From: Lacticaseibacillus casei DSM 20011 = JCM 1134 = ATCC 393
GTDB taxonomy: Bacteria > Bacillota > Bacilli > Lactobacillales > Lactobacillaceae
DNA: 64,000 nt
Direction: 5' to 3'
Assembly (NCBI RefSeq): GCF_000829055.1
Contig: NZ_AP012544.1
Span: 1,426,001 to 1,490,000 of the forward strand
Shown here: in pieces, positions 9,260-17,977 of the stretch
Layout of the letters: the number at the start of each line of letters is the position of its first letter
Numbering within the stretch: position 1 is the stretch's first letter
The notes under the pieces: model-generated
Seen by the model: the letters and a program-made list of their open reading frames with translations, nothing else
Database searches by the model: none
What the model was told of the DNA's origin: nothing
Made by a program: the position numbers and the translations under genes

Positions 9260-9604
9260 CTAAGCCCCCTTAGTGACTTTTATGAGGGTTAAGTAGTCAT
9301 AGCGAATAGCGTTGTTTGAATCATCTGGGCTAATGTCTGAAATGTCATACACGATGCCATCAAGGCGTGCCTGTTTCTGCTCAACATTTCTTGCATCGTG
9401 ACGAACAATAATCGTGATTGAATTATCCAAGCGTGTGCCCACAAGCGTGTATTGCTGTGTGAGAGTCCGTTTCTGCTGCTTGTAATGCAGTTTGTAAGCT
9501 GGTACAAAGCTAGTGATATTAAGGCCAGCGCCAGTTGTGTGTGATTTTGGGGAGCCAAGCTCAACGGTTCGACTAAAGTCACTTGGTTTAAAGCTACTTA
9601 CCAT
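9260..9604 (-). CDS. Head closure / head-tail adaptor protein
   Basis: Product of 114 residues beginning MVSSFKPSDFSRTVELG and ending YDYLTLIKVTKGA. Its size, place after the gp6-like connector, and the nucleic-acid-like beta-rich pattern (LTQQYTLVGTRLDNSITIIV) fit head closure proteins that stopper the portal after packaging. I take the ATG at 9604, six bases after GGTGGTG and overlapping the end of the upstream gene by 11 bp. An in-frame GTG at 9619 would add five residues but lacks a good ribosome site. Confidence 0.75.
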   Translation of the reverse strand: MVSSFKPSDFSRTVELGSPKSHTTGAGLNITSFVPAYKLHYKQQKRTLTQQYTLVGTRLDNSITIIVRHDARNVEQKQARLDGIVYDISDISPDDSNNAIRYDYLTLIKVTKGA

Positions 9605-9884
9605 TGTTGTCACCACCACTACTAGCCTGTAAGTGTGCTAGCATCATCAGAAGACCCTTAGGCATGCCGTTTTCTAATGACCTGTCATAGTATGTAGCCT
9701 GTGTGAGCGTTTTGATGGCTGGAATCGTCAAGGTATCGTCCTCTGGTGCATCACTTGATCTATTAATAATACTAATTGCAGTGTTTACCAGACGGGTAAT
9801 TGTTGGCAATTCAGACTCATCAAGGTTTAACTCGGTCATTAAATCACTAGCAATCTTGTTTGGGTCTACTATTGTTTCTGCCAT
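9594..9884 (-). CDS. gp6-like head-tail connector protein
   Basis: Product of 96 residues (MAETIVDPNKIASDLMTELN), predicted all-helical, with TLTIPAIKTLTQATYYDRS and GMPKGLLMMLAHLQ. This matches the phage gp6-like connector family that forms the ring below the portal. It lies between the major capsid gene and the head closure gene, as expected. About 70 bp separate it from the capsid stop, a small gap in the operon. Confidence 0.8.
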   Translation of the reverse strand: MAETIVDPNKIASDLMTELNLDESELPTITRLVNTAISIINRSSDAPEDDTLTIPAIKTLTQATYYDRSLENGMPKGLLMMLAHLQASSGGDNNGK

Positions 9885-9955
9885 TGATACGCCTCCATTC
9901 GGCCGCCGCTTAGAATCAAGCTATTATGCCTTTTTTAGGCGACCGGTTTACTTAG

Positions 9956-11881
9956 TTATTTGCCAAGATGAGCAACTGGTGCAGTATAAGTAATGAACTT
10001 ACCGGCAGCTGTATCAGCAGCTTTAAAGTCTGCCCGCAGTGCTGCCAAAAGTACCTGTTCAAAATTCTCGTTACGCTGCCAAGACAGGTTAATGTTGCCC
10101 TTAACAGTTTCAATCACAAAGTTTTTAACACTTCCAATGAATGCCTTTGCTTCTTTAGACTTGCCAAGCACATCATCAGCAACAACTACCAGCGGAGCAC
10201 CGAACAGTTGTTTGCCGGATGGAGAAGTGATGGAATCTTGTAACAAGTACCGACCTTCACCATCCTTCTGCTTATCAATTGCGGCAAAGAATGATTCAGA
10301 TACAACAAACATTCGGTCAGTGTAGTTGCTCAAGCCAACGTTGAATGCATCCTTAATATCATCAATGCTAGTTGCGGCAACTGGAGTAGCTGTTTGCAAT
10401 ACTGCCCCAATCTTATGCTGTTCAGTTTGGTTCTTAATGTCGTTCACATACTGAGTCAGTAAGCTGGTGATATTTGGATAGTCTTGGGTCATTTCAAGTG
10501 AAATTGGAAGAGCACCACGCAAAGTCTTAACATCATAAGTGACCTTTGTTAAACTTGCGTTTGCAAGCTTAGGGTTGTCAGCCAATTCAGCTGCTGAAAC
10601 CAGTTGTGCAGAAGCCTTAGACAAAACAGGAATCTTACCAGTGGGTGCAGAAACCTGAACCTTAGTTACATACCCGCCTAATTGTGCTGGGTCCTTAGGC
10701 TGACTCATAATGTCCAATACTTGGCTAGGCAATACTGCTTCGCCAGCGTTGCTATCAAAGCCTGTGGAATCTCTCTTAATTTCGCCAGTCTTCAAAAAAT
10801 CTTTGAAGTCACGTACTTCTTCATCTTCAACTTTGTCTGCTGTTAAATTTTTAGCCATTTGTTTCTCTCCATCTCTTTTATTTTCTTGCTTGACATCTTG
10901 TTCCGCAGTTACCTCAGCTGGCTTATCATCACGCTTTTCAGTTTCAGCTGTTTCTTGCTTTGGCTTTGCTTCATCCAAAACAACATTATTGTCATCATCT
11001 GGGGCATCATCGTCCGCCTGTGTTGGCGTTTGTTGGTCTGCTAATTGCTGACTTAATGACTGAATAGCAGCTTGAAGTGTTGCTATCATGCTAACCAAAT
11101 CACCTGATGTTGGTTGTGCAGTAGTTTCATCACTTGCCATATCTGGTGTAGCGTCACGCTTTTCTTCCTCAGGCTTGTCAATAACAACCTTTGTGTTAAT
11201 TTTTGCTTGAAGGTCAGCTAACTGTGATTTAAATTCCTTCAATGACCTCATCTGGTCATCAACAGATTGTTCTTCTTTTTCTTCTGGCTTTTCTTCTGGC
11301 TTTTCTGCCATCTTCACAACTTCTTTCTTACTTGATAAAAATTGAGCCAAATCCCTTTGCACTTGAACACTTGTTTCGGTATATGCTGGGATGGGAGTCA
11401 GCGACAGTTCAAACACTTGGTCAATTTGATGAATTGTATGGATCGTGTTGCCTTGTGAGTTGACTGACCAGCTATCTCCATCAGGCGCAATGGTGAATCC
11501 AAAGCTCATGCCCTTGATATTGCCATTCAGTATGTTTGTGTATGTGTCATGCCCCAACTGTGTGTCTGGCAATTGGGCATTAAAGTGTAACCCATCAGGC
11601 TGAATGCTTGTTTGTAGTGTATTTGCATCTGCACGGGCCAAAATGTTGCTGAAATCGTGGCTGTAAAGCAGCAAAACGTTGCTCAAATCCACACCATTTA
11701 GAGCATTTCGGTCGATATATTCGGTGAAATCACCCTTAATACTTGGCTGATTAAACACGGTTGCGATGCCGGAAATAGCCATATTTTGGTTACTTTCAAC
11801 CTGATTATTGCTACTTTGGCTGTCTATAGCTGTTTCAGCCCTTATTTGAACATTAAATGTACGTATATCTTCATTTTTCAC
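9956..11881 (-). CDS. Fused HK97-type prohead protease and major capsid protein
   Basis: Product of 641 residues combining two proteins usually encoded separately. Residues 1 to about 185 are an HK97-family prohead protease with candidate catalytic His75 in LLYSHDF and Ser126 in KGMSFGFT. Residues about 190-340 are acidic and Gln/Glu/Lys-rich, like a scaffold (delta) domain. Residues about 342-641 are an HK97-fold major capsid protein (LPSQVLDIMSQ, FITYTAPVAHLGK). GTG at 11881 overlaps the portal stop. An internal ATG at 10858 (residue 342) has GGAGAG seven bases upstream, so a separate capsid protein of 300 residues could also be made. Protease-capsid fusions occur in some phages but are uncommon. 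Confidence 0.9.
   Translation of the reverse strand: MKNEDIRTFNVQIRAETAIDSQSSNNQVESNQNMAISGIATVFNQPSIKGDFTEYIDRNALNGVDLSNVLLLYSHDFSNILARADANTLQTSIQPDGLHFNAQLPDTQLGHDTYTNILNGNIKGMSFGFTIAPDGDSWSVNSQGNTIHTIHQIDQVFELSLTPIPAYTETSVQVQRDLAQFLSSKKEVVKMAEKPEEKPEEKEEQSVDDQMRSLKEFKSQLADLQAKINTKVVIDKPEEEKRDATPDMASDETTAQPTSGDLVSMIATLQAAIQSLSQQLADQQTPTQADDDAPDDDNNVVLDEAKPKQETAETEKRDDKPAEVTAEQDVKQENKRDGEKQMAKNLTADKVEDEEVRDFKDFLKTGEIKRDSTGFDSNAGEAVLPSQVLDIMSQPKDPAQLGGYVTKVQVSAPTGKIPVLSKASAQLVSAAELADNPKLANASLTKVTYDVKTLRGALPISLEMTQDYPNITSLLTQYVNDIKNQTEQHKIGAVLQTATPVAATSIDDIKDAFNVGLSNYTDRMFVVSESFFAAIDKQKDGEGRYLLQDSITSPSGKQLFGAPLVVVADDVLGKSKEAKAFIGSVKNFVIETVKGNINLSWQRNENFEQVLLAALRADFKAADTAAGKFITYTAPVAHLGK
10858..10874 (-). 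promoter_or_regulatory. Internal ribosome site and start codon for a separate capsid protein
   Basis: Inside the protease-capsid gene the minus strand reads GGAGAG, then seven bases, then ATG (10858-10856). The encoded segment begins MAKNLTADKVEDEEVRDF at the point where the acidic linker gives way to capsid sequence. Spacing and purine content are as good as those of ordinary starts in this operon. Confidence 0.55.
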
Positions 11882-12981
11882 TAAATCACACCCCTTTTTG
11901 CTAGCATTTGTTGTGCTTGTAAAGGCGTAATGGCTGGTGTTGTGCCACTTAGCAACTTCTGAATCTGGCTAATAAGTAGGTCATTATCAGCGTCTACTGC
12001 TTGACTTTCATCAATATTCACGGGGACGCCAAATTTGGCACCCATTTCGCTTTCTATTGGCTTTACATAGCGCCTTAAAGTGTTGCTATAAAGCGATTTA
12101 GTCATATCTAATGAACTTTGTTGATCACCTTGACCATTCAAATAGCTATCTGGAACACCAAAAACCTTGCCTATCTGTGTCTTGGACCAGTCATTACTTG
12201 TTAGAAACTTGCTTACGTCAGCATTAATTGCTAAATTTTGTACGTCATAAAGTTGGTCAAGCACCATAGGCCGTCCAGCATTATCACCTGTGTTGGCATT
12301 TTCAAAAGCTTTTCGTGTCGCTTCTTTTTCTTCTGGGCTTAGTGCACCCTCAGCAACTTTAATGACGGTGCTTGGATTAATAGCATTTTTAATAGTTGAT
12401 AGTGTCAACTTGTTTGCATAATCTTGAATGTTGACTTGGCTTGCTATTGATTCTAGTGGACTAATACCAATGTATTGCTGACCATTGCTACCACTAGCCA
12501 TCAATCGAAAGTGAAGCATGTTTGCACTTGGATAATTGATTGTGCCTCTCTCGTCTCCCCAGTTAACCGCATAGCTAATATCTGCACTGCTGTCTGCCAA
12601 AGTGACTACTACCTGTGCCGCTGGCGCCATCTCTAGCCTCATAGGAACATTGTTGCTATCTCTTGTAATGACGATATAGGCGTTTCCCGTAAGCAACATC
12701 TGAAGTACAGCTGATTGCCAAAAGTTAAACGGCGAAATAAGGTTGTTCGGGTTATTTATCACCTTGTCAAAGGGTGCAGCCACTTCAAAACTTGCCGATG
12801 CAATATCACTGCTTAGAAGGTTGGTAACAGCATATAGATCAGAATTATTTAAGGCCGTACTGGCATCAACCAAATGATTGGGCAATACTTGTCCACCACT
12901 TATGATGTAACTTGACAGGTTAGTTGATGGTATCGTCATGCTTCTTTTCTGCATTCGTTCATACGGATTCCATATGCTCAT
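11881..12981 (-). CDS. Phage portal protein
   Basis: Product of 366 residues (MSIWNPYERMQKRSM) of the HK97-type portal family. It contains the typical NPNNLISPFNFWQSAV and LTGNAYIVITRD segments and, further on, FGVPDSYLNGQG. Twelve copies form the ring through which DNA is packaged and ejected. It overlaps the small upstream membrane gene by four bases and the downstream protease-capsid gene by one base, so this is one translationally coupled block. At 366 residues it is slightly short for the family (380-430) but has a normal C-terminus. Confidence 0.92.
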   Translation of the reverse strand: MSIWNPYERMQKRSMTIPSTNLSSYIISGGQVLPNHLVDASTALNNSDLYAVTNLLSSDIASASFEVAAPFDKVINNPNNLISPFNFWQSAVLQMLLTGNAYIVITRDSNNVPMRLEMAPAAQVVVTLADSSADISYAVNWGDERGTINYPSANMLHFRLMASGSNGQQYIGISPLESIASQVNIQDYANKLTLSTIKNAINPSTVIKVAEGALSPEEKEATRKAFENANTGDNAGRPMVLDQLYDVQNLAINADVSKFLTSNDWSKTQIGKVFGVPDSYLNGQGDQQSSLDMTKSLYSNTLRRYVKPIESEMGAKFGVPVNIDESQAVDADNDLLISQIQKLLSGTTPAITPLQAQQMLAKRGVI

Positions 12982-13160
12982 CTACTACCACCTGCCTTAG
13001 ATGTAGGCGTGAGTAGCCAACCGCAAAAGAGCAATACACTGCCTAGTACCAACGTTCCTATGATGCTATTAAAAAGGTAGGCACTGGTTACAATAGCAAT
13101 TAAGCCGGATACAAATAACACTGTTGGCAACAGTTCCTTAAGCATTATCAATTTGCTCAC
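12978..13160 (-). CDS. Small phage membrane protein (DUF1056-like)
   Basis: Product of 60 residues with two hydrophobic segments (about 9-31 and 33-51) and a basic C-terminus (TSKAGGSR). GTG at 13160 is chosen because GGGAGG lies seven bases upstream. Short hydrophobic proteins of the DUF1056 kind sit between terL and the portal gene in many lactobacillus phages; their role is unknown. It overlaps the portal start by four bases. In this prophage it is the first gene after the IS30 insertion behind terL. Confidence 0.65.
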   Translation of the reverse strand: MSKLIMLKELLPTVLFVSGLIAIVTSAYLFNSIIGTLVLGSVLLFCGWLLTPTSKAGGSR

Positions 13161-13206
13161 ACTCGCACCTCCCTAAGATTCTTTGTGTCTTTCATTGTTT
13201 TTACCT

Positions 13207-13243
13207 CTCATATATATAACGTATGAAGTGCGTCATTTTTGAC
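13207..13243 (-). promoter_or_regulatory. Conserved late-promoter-like motif, copy A
   Basis: On the minus strand it reads AAAAATGACGCACT, then TCATACG, then TTATATATATG. Nearly the same string occurs at 18354-18390 upstream of terS. Both copies stand before blocks of structural genes, this one about 47 bp before the start of the small membrane gene that leads into portal. The AT alternation could be a -10 region and the AAAAATGRCGCACT part an activator site. This is inference from the repetition. Confidence 0.5.
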
Positions 13244-13283
13244 CAATATTGACCTTCAAGCGCAAAAAAATATGTAGACTTTT

Positions 13284-14326
13284 GGTAGATTGCAAATTTA
13301 ATCCGAATTTTTGGACAAATTTGTCAGCATAACCTGATACGGTGTTTGCCAGTCGAGTATTTTAAGCGGTCGCTGGTTAATTTGGAGTAACGTCGTCGTT
13401 AAATCTTGAGCACTAATGTGCTCAAAACGAGTCCCTTTAGGATAAAAATAACGCAAATTCCGATTAAAGCGTTCATTACTACCACGTTCAGCTGGAGTAT
13501 AAGCATGGCAGTAATAGGTCTTAATACCATATTGTGATTCAAGTGATACTAGCCCACTAAACTCAGTGCCACGGTCCACAGTAAAGCTGTGCACCGGACC
13601 ATTAAAAGTGGTTAGGAACTTAGTTAGTGCTTCATTAACAGTCGCTGTCGTCCGATCTTTTAACCGGTATGCCCAAAGGAACCGTGATTTTCGATCGATT
13701 AAAGTTAATAAAACTGCCTTACTATGCCCACGAGGACCAACGACTGTATCTAGTTCAAAATCGCCGATGCGATTACGTTGATTAATCATCATGGGACGCT
13801 GTTCAATTGATCGCCCCAAAGATTGATTATATTTGGATCGTTGGTCAACGTTACGCCGTTGGCGTACGCCATGTTCAGGTAGATCATTCAAGGAGAAACC
13901 AATTCTCCCCTGATTTAGCCAATTATAAATAGATTTAGTAGCTAGTTTAAATTCGTGAGCAATCATTCCTGGTGACCAGCTTAGACGTAAATGGTTGAGA
14001 ATTTTTTGCTTTAACTCATCGCTCAGCTTAGTTTTCCGACCACATCGTGATCGCTTGTATTCGGCATCTGTTTGTGCTAATTCAGCCTGATAAGGTTGAC
14101 ATCGAGATAATTCATAAGAAATTGTTGACGGTGATCGGTTCAGCCGAACGCCCATTTGGATATTGGACAGCCCTAGTTCACAAAAGGTTTCGATTTTAAT
14201 TCGTTCGGAATAGGTTATACTAGACAAAAGATCAGCTCCTAAAAGATGGGTTTGTGGTAAACACCATTTTAAAGGAAGCTGATCTTTTTTGTCCGAACAG
14301 CGTTCGGATTAATTTTACAATCTACC
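13284..14326 (-). mobile_element. IS30-family element, ISLpl1-like, 1043 bp
   Basis: The ends are GGTAGATTG at the left (13284) and its complement CAATCTACC at the right (14318-14326), extending as an imperfect inverted repeat with TTTAATCCGAA. TTT flanks it on both sides (13281-13283, 14327-14329), a 3-bp target duplication usual for IS30. The 1043-bp length and 309-residue transposase match ISLpl1, common in lactobacilli. It inserted directly behind the terL stop codon, the last T pair of which is part of the duplicated target. Confidence 0.85.
13298..14227 (-). CDS. IS30-family transposase (ISLpl1-like)
   Basis: Product of 309 residues. The N-terminal helix-turn-helix ERIKIETFCELGLSNIQM is followed by a second (RSPSTISYEL). 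The DDE catalytic core has FELDTVVGPRG, FTVDRGTEFSG and AYTPAERGSNERFNRN. This is a full-length, apparently intact gene filling nearly all of the 1043-bp element, in the same direction as the phage operon, so it may pass transcripts onward. Confidence 0.95.
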   Translation of the reverse strand: MSSITYSERIKIETFCELGLSNIQMGVRLNRSPSTISYELSRCQPYQAELAQTDAEYKRSRCGRKTKLSDELKQKILNHLRLSWSPGMIAHEFKLATKSIYNWLNQGRIGFSLNDLPEHGVRQRRNVDQRSKYNQSLGRSIEQRPMMINQRNRIGDFELDTVVGPRGHSKAVLLTLIDRKSRFLWAYRLKDRTTATVNEALTKFLTTFNGPVHSFTVDRGTEFSGLVSLESQYGIKTYYCHAYTPAERGSNERFNRNLRYFYPKGTRFEHISAQDLTTTLLQINQRPLKILDWQTPYQVMLTNLSKNSD

Positions 14327-14328
14327 TT

Positions 14329-16230
14329 TTAAAAGCCTACATCCATCAGGAATTTATGGCGTTCTTCATCACTCATACCAGACAATGGGTCCTTTAATTT
14401 TGCTTTAGGATCAAAGTCAGGGTTAACATCACTAAATTCATAAATTGCTCTAGACATGGCATCAATAATGGCATCTACACAGTCAATTTTGCTTGTATAT
14501 CGTTCCTTATCAACCTTTAAGCCCGCACTGTTACCAACAAGAATTGCATTGGTTAGGCTGTATTGGATAATTGGATCGTCAGAATAATGAATGCGACCCT
14601 CTCGCATCAGTCTCTGAAACTCATGGGTAGGCTTATCTAAGTCATGTGCTGTTTGTCGGATAGGCATCATTGGCCACTTGTCGATTTGAACCAATTTATC
14701 TAAAACATCACTACTTGCCCATGGGTCATAACAAATGAAACGAACTTGCAACTGATTTTGCTCTATATAATCACCAAGGTATGTGACAACTGAGTCATCA
14801 TCTATATATCCCCAGCGATTTCTAGCAATATCACAGTATCCTAGCTGTTCAGCCCTGCGATAGTTAATACCATCTTGTTTTTCTTTGCTATCAATACTTC
14901 CTCCAGTATGATTCAGTGGTATCCAACTGTGTTGTTCTATGTAGTAATGCGTATCCCCATTGGCCTGATATGGGTAGACAAGAGCTATAGCAGTATCATC
15001 GCTAAGTTTCGACAAATCGATACCGATGTAGCACACGTGACCATTTGTGTTGATTGGCACTTTATCAGCTACTGCATTTTCTATGTCATGGCGGTTCAAA
15101 AATCTGTTTTCCTTTACCTGCAACCACATGTTTAGGTTCTTGTTGATGAACTCAGACAAGCTACCATCTGATTTCTTAGTGTCACGCTCACTAATCATTG
15201 AATCAAGCATTGTTTTGCCGGCAACTGGAAGCAGTGGGTTCGACTTTATCCATTTTTCAGGATTATTGACCTCGTCTTCACTGTCCTGACTGTAATTAAC
15301 CATCAAATTATCGTCCAGTTCTCGCTCATTATCCTTTAGCATGGCCTCTCTGATTAATTTCTCAGTGAGATATAGATTTGAAGTGGCGTCTGGATAGGCA
15401 GTACTGATGTCCCATGATTGGCTATCAAAGGTCTGCACTTGTCCAGATGTGATTTTCCCGTCATTTTCTTTGATTAAACCAATTCTGCCATCATCACCGG
15501 CTTCGTCATGAACGCTAAAGGCCAAATGATAGCTATCAAACTGTCCCGATTCATCTGACAAACGCAACAGTTGATTCTGATTAGTATTGCTTTTGACAGC
15601 ATCCTCACCAATCTTAGTCTTGGTTGAACGCATCTGATCCCCAAAGCCCTCACTTTGCAGACGATTAAACGTTGTCTTAATGTACCGCCAGCCCTTCTTA
15701 CTCTGCTGTGAAACTGGAGCTATGTATGCCATGTCCTGATTACTATACCCAGCACTAGCAATTAGATACTGATAGCTGAGAAGTATAACCGTCAAATAAG
15801 TTTTGCCATTAGTCCTTGCAACACTGAACACCACACGATGGAAACGGCGCTCACCACTGCTATTCCGCCAACCTTGGGACCAACACAATAGTGCCTTTTG
15901 CCATAAGGCCAGTGGAAGTGGCCTACCTGTTGATGGGTCTGGGCAAAGTGATGCAAAACCTAAAACCTCTCTGCATTTGTCAAGAGAATAGTGAAAGGGA
16001 AAGTCTGCTTGCTTGGACTCAACACGTGCAAGATCCTGTAGGTGTCTAAAAGCTTGCAACTTAACGTCATGGCATGCGATAATCTGACCTTCCAATATTT
16101 GGAATGCATATACTGTGCCAGGATCTCTATACTTTTCAGCGATAGCATCATAAGTTCCAGATTTAAGCTGCTCTTTATAGGCCTTTTCAAGTGTCAGCTT
16201 CGGAAGTGTTAGATCATACTGCTTTATCAA
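14329..16230 (-). CDS. terL: Phage terminase large subunit
   Basis: Product of 633 residues, the packaging motor. The ATPase half has a Walker A-like loop SVARTNGKTYL and an acidic Walker B-like FSVHDEAGDDG. The nuclease half has CYIGIDLSKLSDDTA, RFICYDPWASSD and a late acidic KIDCVDAIIDAMS. Length is normal. The start is TTG at 16230, overlapping the TGA that ended the intact terS frame, with AGGAAG upstream. The gene is complete but is boxed in by two IS30 elements, one just after its stop codon and one 65 bp before its start. Confidence 0.93.
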   Translation of the reverse strand: MIKQYDLTLPKLTLEKAYKEQLKSGTYDAIAEKYRDPGTVYAFQILEGQIIACHDVKLQAFRHLQDLARVESKQADFPFHYSLDKCREVLGFASLCPDPSTGRPLPLALWQKALLCWSQGWRNSSGERRFHRVVFSVARTNGKTYLTVILLSYQYLIASAGYSNQDMAYIAPVSQQSKKGWRYIKTTFNRLQSEGFGDQMRSTKTKIGEDAVKSNTNQNQLLRLSDESGQFDSYHLAFSVHDEAGDDGRIGLIKENDGKITSGQVQTFDSQSWDISTAYPDATSNLYLTEKLIREAMLKDNERELDDNLMVNYSQDSEDEVNNPEKWIKSNPLLPVAGKTMLDSMISERDTKKSDGSLSEFINKNLNMWLQVKENRFLNRHDIENAVADKVPINTNGHVCYIGIDLSKLSDDTAIALVYPYQANGDTHYYIEQHSWIPLNHTGGSIDSKEKQDGINYRRAEQLGYCDIARNRWGYIDDDSVVTYLGDYIEQNQLQVRFICYDPWASSDVLDKLVQIDKWPMMPIRQTAHDLDKPTHEFQRLMREGRIHYSDDPIIQYSLTNAILVGNSAGLKVDKERYTSKIDCVDAIIDAMSRAIYEFSDVNPDFDPKAKLKDPLSGMSDEERHKFLMDVGF

Positions 16231-16295
16231 AACTGTTCACTTCCTGCCTTTTTCAATTTTTCAATAATGTTTTGTGCGCGCATTTTAGAATCAAG
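16227..16295 (-). pseudogene. 3' remnant of terS cut off by IS30
   Basis: Read on the minus strand from 16295, this segment encodes DSKMRAQNIIEKLKKAGSEQF followed by TGA, the typical lysine-rich end of a P27-type small terminase, and its stop overlaps the terL start. Joined at AAG/CTT to the terS fragment on the other side of the IS30 element, it gives an uninterrupted frame. The remnant has no start of its own. Confidence 0.75.
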
Positions 16296-17518
16296 TTAGC
16301 CACTGTCTCAAAATTTTTTGGACAATAAAAAACATCAAGAACAGATATCCTGTATCATTGAAGTTCCTACACAAACAATGGAAGAGGATATTGTCTTGAT
16401 GCAGAAACAGGATAGCACACACCGCCAAAAAGGTCAGCACTTAACATCACTCGAGCGCGGAAAAGTGGCCGGATTCCGCCAAGCTGGGAAGTCCAATCGT
16501 TGGATTGCTGCTGAAATTGGCGTCTGCCCGCAGACCATTAATAATGAAATCAAGCGAGGTACAGTAGATCAGGTCAAGAAGAGTAATGGCAAGCGCGTCT
16601 ACCATCGACAATACCTGCCAGAGGCTGCTCAGGCTCGTTACGAGACTGCACGCTTGAGCTGCCATCGTCCTGACAAGTTCGCCAGCGTACAGGTCTTCTT
16701 AGCCTGGTACGTACAGCGAGCTAAGCAGGACAAATGGTCGCCGGATGCTTCAATCGGCTATGCCAAGCGACACAAGCTGTTTACTCCTGAAGAGCTTGTT
16801 TGTGCCTCGACTTTGTACCAGTACATTGACGACCAACGCCTAGAGATTCGAAATATCGACCTGTTGGAGAAGACTAAGCGGAAGACCTCTCACCAGCACC
16901 ACACCAAGGCTAAGCGCCTGGCTGGCCGCAGTATCGAGGAACGGCCTAAGGTCGTTGAACGACGCAGGCAGTTCGGTCACTGGGAGATGGATACCATTGT
17001 CGGTAAACGCAATGGCAAGGAGAGCGTCATCTTGACTCTGATTGAGCGCAAGACCCGTTGCCAACTTCTCCGCTTGATCGAAGGACGAGATGCAGACTCT
17101 GTGAGCTATGCATTGCGTGGAATCAAGCGCGAATGGGGAGCTTGCATCAAGACCATCACAGCCGACAACGGACCCGAGTTCACCGCCTTAAATACTGCTT
17201 TTGCTGGGACGGAAACTGAGATCTTCTACGCCCATCCTTACACGTCCTGCGACCGTGGCACCAACGAGGCACATAACCGGATGATCCGCCAGGACTTCCC
17301 TAAGGGCATGTCCCTAGATGACATTAGCCCTAGTCAAGTGCAGGCCACGCAAGACCGCTTGAATCAGTTGCCTCGCAAACAACAGGGCTACTGCACACCC
17401 CAGCAAAACTTTGAGGCCGAAGCTCGGCGCGTTCGCCGCATGGCCCAGTAGTCTCTCTAGCGCCACAACTTCTATTTGATAACGGCCTGTTCTGGGATTG
17501 TCCTCAACGACTGGCTAA
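16296..17518 (+). mobile_element. IS30-family element interrupting terS, about 1.22 kb
   Basis: The ends are TTAGCCA (16296) and TGGCTAA (17518), with the match extending to CAAGTTAGCCA on both sides. Precise removal between AAG and CTT restores a continuous terS frame. No clean direct repeat is evident; the target CAAGCTTG is itself palindromic, so a 2-3 bp duplication could be hidden, and the ends may be off by one to three bases. It lies opposite to the phage genes. Confidence 0.75.
16399..17451 (+). CDS. IS30-family transposase
   Basis: Product of 350 residues if started at ATG 16399, which has GGAAGAGG about eleven bases upstream; an in-frame TTG at 16318 would add 27 residues. The N-terminal region has a double helix-turn-helix (SNRWIAAEIGVCPQTINNEI). 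The core has GHWEMDTIVGKRNG, ITADNGPEFTAL and PYTSCDRGTNEAHNRM, the DDE residues of IS30 transposases. Its GC content and codon use are clearly higher than those of the surrounding phage DNA, which marks it as foreign. The gene looks intact. Confidence 0.93.
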   Translation: MQKQDSTHRQKGQHLTSLERGKVAGFRQAGKSNRWIAAEIGVCPQTINNEIKRGTVDQVKKSNGKRVYHRQYLPEAAQARYETARLSCHRPDKFASVQVFLAWYVQRAKQDKWSPDASIGYAKRHKLFTPEELVCASTLYQYIDDQRLEIRNIDLLEKTKRKTSHQHHTKAKRLAGRSIEERPKVVERRRQFGHWEMDTIVGKRNGKESVILTLIERKTRCQLLRLIEGRDADSVSYALRGIKREWGACIKTITADNGPEFTALNTAFAGTETEIFYAHPYTSCDRGTNEAHNRMIRQDFPKGMSLDDISPSQVQATQDRLNQLPRKQQGYCTPQQNFEAEARRVRRMAQ

Positions 17519-17977
17519 CTTGTTCTTGCAATTTACGATAATGTTTTGTGTGTCATCATCTGCATTATCTGACTGAATGTTCATCAATGAAGCACGTGCC
17601 TGCGGAGATAATCCAAGACTTTCTGCAAGACTTTTAACTTTTGCTGTACTATCATTTAGTACTCCACATGCTGGGTTCTTACGCCCATTTGCCAGAACTA
17701 TGCCACTCTTCATTACCTGCTCATATGCCAAACGGCGAATGGCAATTTGCTCACACAAACTACTTACGATTTGCTTGTCTGACTGCTTTACTAAACCTGA
17801 ATGATTTAGAATCGGTGTCAACTCAGTCCATGCTTGATAAGCTATACCCTTTAAATATCTTGGCGGTGTTGGCTGTAACGTCTGCCAATCTTGTGTTTCA
17901 TTCATCAATTTTTCCGTTCGTGCACGCTGATCCGCACGATCTGCTTCATCATTTGTTATTTTCATCTTTCTACCCAC
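17504..17977 (-). pseudogene. terS: Terminase small subunit (P27 family), truncated by IS30
   Basis: GTG at 17977 with GGGGGG upstream opens a frame of 157 codons. About 153 residues are native (ending CKNK); the last few (LASR) are encoded by the end of the IS30 element. The protein resembles P27-type small terminases: QPTPPRYLKGIAYQAWTE, then CEQIAIRRLAYEQV and SLAESLGLSPQARASL. The missing 21 C-terminal residues lie beyond the element at 16227-16295. In P27 proteins the C-terminus contacts the portal or large subunit, so packaging is probably impaired, although most of the DNA-binding part remains. Confidence 0.85.
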
